Position numbers and translations under genes: made by a program. A stretch of 64,000 nt of DNA from UBA4416 sp035439445 (GTDB lineage Bacteria; Bacteroidota; Bacteroidia; B-17B0; Aurantibacillaceae): contig DAORKG010000013.1 of the NCBI GenBank assembly GCA_035439445.1, positions 22,688-86,687 of the forward strand. Reading direction: 5' to 3'. Shown in pieces: positions 62,528 through 64,000 of this stretch; position 1 is the stretch's first letter; every line of letters starts with the position of its first letter. Below the pieces are notes generated by a model. It saw nothing but the letters and a program-made list of their open reading frames with translations. It made no database searches and was not told where the DNA came from.

Positions 62528-62933
62528 AACTCTCTATCATTCCGAAATTATTTTTCTCAAAAAATCTAGGATCTGATTTTCCACTTACATCCGTTGACTT
62601 TAAGAATTCAATTAATTCTCCCATTTCTTTTTCAGACAAATTAAAAGCCGGCATTTGCTTAGTTCCTGTTTTAACCATAGCTTTTAGCAACGTTTCACCT
62701 TTTTTATCTTGCGACATAATGTTTGTTAAATCAGGTCCTAAATATCCTCCCAAACCAAACAATTGATGGCAACTTTGACAATTATATTTTTGCCAAACTA
62801 AACGACCATTTGCAGCTGTTTCTTTATTGTAATTTCCTTCGTTTATCGTTAATGGTTTTAAATAAATACTAAAGGAATAAGTCAAAAACAATATGCTAAG
62901 AATAAAAAAGGTATGCCGAGCTTTTAATTTCAT
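62514..62933 (-). CDS. NorC-like membrane-anchored cytochrome c
   Basis: 139 residues: N-terminal anchor (8-27) and one heme site CQSCH near 53-57, with the NorC-like LFGLGGYLGPDLTN stretch and the distal Met in TKQMPAF. It would carry electrons to the divergent NorB-like protein. It differs clearly from norC at 52.9 kb, so it is not a recent copy. It starts the operon NorC-like, NorB-like, PRODH, small membrane protein. Confidence 0.9.
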   Translation of the reverse strand: MKLKARHTFFILSILFLTYSFSIYLKPLTINEGNYNKETAANGRLVWQKYNCQSCHQLFGLGGYLGPDLTNIMSQDKKGETLLKAMVKTGTKQMPAFNLSEKEMGELIEFLKSTDVSGKSDPRFFEKNNFGMIESYEAK

Positions 62934-62960
62934 CTTACACTATATATAAGTTATTACCTG

Positions 62961-64000
62961 TTACAGCTTTTCAAATCTTGCTTGAAAGAATCTTAAATAT
63001 TTTGGTTCATAAACCATTTTCAAACCTTTGATAGCTTTTCTTCTATCATATACTGCTGCTGCTGATTCAGCAATAACATCCATATGAGCTTGCGTATAAA
63101 CTCTTCGAGGAATTGTAAAACGCACCAACTCTAATTTTGGATAGTAATTTTCACCGTTTGATTTTCTTCCCGCCGAAACGATACCTCGCTCCATTGTTCT
63201 AACTCCTGAATCAACATAAAGTTCCGCTGCTAATGTTTGCGCCGGATATTGATCTTGTGTTAAATGCGGTAAAAATGCTCTAGCATCCACAAAAATTCCA
63301 TGCCCTCCAATTGGTTTTACAATAGGAATATTATACTCCATCATTTTATGACCGAGATATTCTACTTGCCCTACTCTTGCGTGTTGATGGTTATCATCTA
63401 AACTTTCTACAATACCAACCGCAATTGCTTCCATATCTCTTCCTGCCAAACCACCATATGTATGGAGGCCTTCATATACAACAACTAAATTTCTTGCCTC
63501 TTCAAACACATCCCAATCATTAATAGCAAGAAAGCCTCCTATATTAACTAAAGCATCTTTTTTAGCACTCATTGTTGCACCATCAGTATATGAACAAATT
63601 TCCTTTACTATATCTTTAATGCTTTTTTTATTATATCCTTTTTCTCGTTGTTGAATGAAGTACGCATTTTCTGCAACTCTTGTCATATCATGAATAATTC
63701 GAATTCCATGTTTTTTAGTATAAGCTCTTAATTCTTTTAAATTAGCCATACTAACAGGCTGACCTCCTGCTAAATTTACATTTGTAGCTAAACTCACATA
63801 AGGAATTTTTTTAGCTCCATGTTTTTTTACAAGTTTATCAAGTTTATTGATATCGACATTTCCTTTAAATGGATGTTCATTTAAAGGATCATGAGCCTCA
63901 TCAATAATAATATCTGCAAAGATTCCTCCTGCTAACTCCTGATGTAAACGAGTTGTAGTGAAATACATATTACCCGGAATAATATCTCCTTTTTTAATTA
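62961..64000 (-). CDS. Tryptophanase / tyrosine phenol-lyase family enzyme, N-terminus cut off
   Basis: The frame continues past the window edge: codons upstream of the first visible ATG read GDIIPGN, then MYFTTTR, as in complete family members. The PLP-binding Lys lies in TMSAKKDALVNIGG. C-terminal blocks GGHGIFVDA, SGVRTMERG and ELVRFTIPRRVYT are intact. Members cleave tryptophan to indole or tyrosine to phenol plus pyruvate and ammonia; which one cannot be decided here. It is 27 bp upstream of the NorC-like gene in the same direction. Confidence 0.92.
   Translation of the reverse strand, partial: IKKGDIIPGNMYFTTTRLHQELAGGIFADIIIDEAHDPLNEHPFKGNVDINKLDKLVKKHGAKKIPYVSLATNVNLAGGQPVSMANLKELRAYTKKHGIRIIHDMTRVAENAYFIQQREKGYNKKSIKDIVKEICSYTDGATMSAKKDALVNIGGFLAINDWDVFEEARNLVVVYEGLHTYGGLAGRDMEAIAVGIVESLDDNHQHARVGQVEYLGHKMMEYNIPIVKPIGGHGIFVDARAFLPHLTQDQYPAQTLAAELYVDSGVRTMERGIVSAGRKSNGENYYPKLELVRFTIPRRVYTQAHMDVIAESAAAVYDRRKAIKGLKMVYEPKYLRFFQARFEKL

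Noticed and set aside
1..64000. CRISPR arrays
   Set aside because: No regularly spaced repeat-spacer pattern was seen; the spaced repeats at 22.4 kb are too few and too short.

Overview
The window comes from a low-GC member of the Bacteroidota. Three signs support this: several secreted proteins end in a type IX secretion (T9SS) sorting domain, promoters carry the TAnnTTTG -7 element, and typical families of the phylum occur (DUF2490, DUF3871, RteC-like, LytTR regulators, SusC-style TonB receptors). The genus cannot be fixed from the sequence alone.

Layout. (1) 1-15.6 kb looks like ordinary chromosome. It holds a cut-off ATP-grasp enzyme, a membrane acyltransferase-like protein, a LytTR regulator, T9SS-exported proteins (arylsulfotransferase-like, CotH/lamin-tail, 55-residue repeat protein), a carbonic anhydrase next to a SulP anion transporter, and a VTC polyphosphate-polymerase/DUF4956 pair. 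(2) A tRNA-Val gene (15,672) is the attachment site of a 15.2-kb integrated element. Its ends are a perfect 59-bp duplication of the tRNA 3' part (15,689-15,747 and 30,930-30,988). It carries a tyrosine integrase, a RadC-like protein, a RecA-like ATPase, DUF3871, an unrecognised three-gene cassette with a TIGR04255 protein, a RepL-like gene with iteron-like repeats, and a type I restriction-modification operon (M-S-unknown-R). (3) Directly beyond the right end (31.0 to about 35.5 kb) lies a second, decayed element. Its serine recombinase is broken by a frameshift and a stop, and it has small hypothetical genes and an RteC-like gene. (4) 35.6-64 kb is an anaerobic nitrogen-oxide respiration region. 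It has two Crp/Fnr regulators, a copper-import operon (OprC/NosA-like TonB receptor plus copper-binding lipoprotein), anaerobic ribonucleotide reductase (nrdD/nrdG), a three-cysteine Rrf2 regulator, an MbnP/MbnH pair, copper nitrite reductase fused to cytochrome c, SUMF1 and SCO proteins, norCB, norQD, a hemerythrin/PAS protein, a carbonic anhydrase and norE/norF-like genes. On the opposite strand are proline dehydrogenase, a second divergent NorC/NorB-like pair and a cut-off tryptophanase-family gene.

How it works together. NirK would make NO from nitrite and NorCB would reduce it to N2O. NorQ/NorD/NorE/NorF help assemble the reductase, and the copper genes feed NirK. A palindrome TGAT-N4-ATCA occurs upstream of the second Crp/Fnr gene, the copper operon, nirK and norCB, which suggests one shared regulon. 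No nitrous-oxide reductase gene is in the window.

Three observations stand out. The second NorB-like protein has Asn, Val and Met where NorB has an FeB-ligand His, an FeB-ligand Glu and a low-spin-heme His, so it may be an alternative NO reductase or an NO-dismutase-like enzyme. The glycyl-radical motif of the anaerobic ribonucleotide reductase lies in a separate, overlapping 56-codon frame between nrdD and nrdG. The tRNA-Val locus has been used by two unrelated recombinases.
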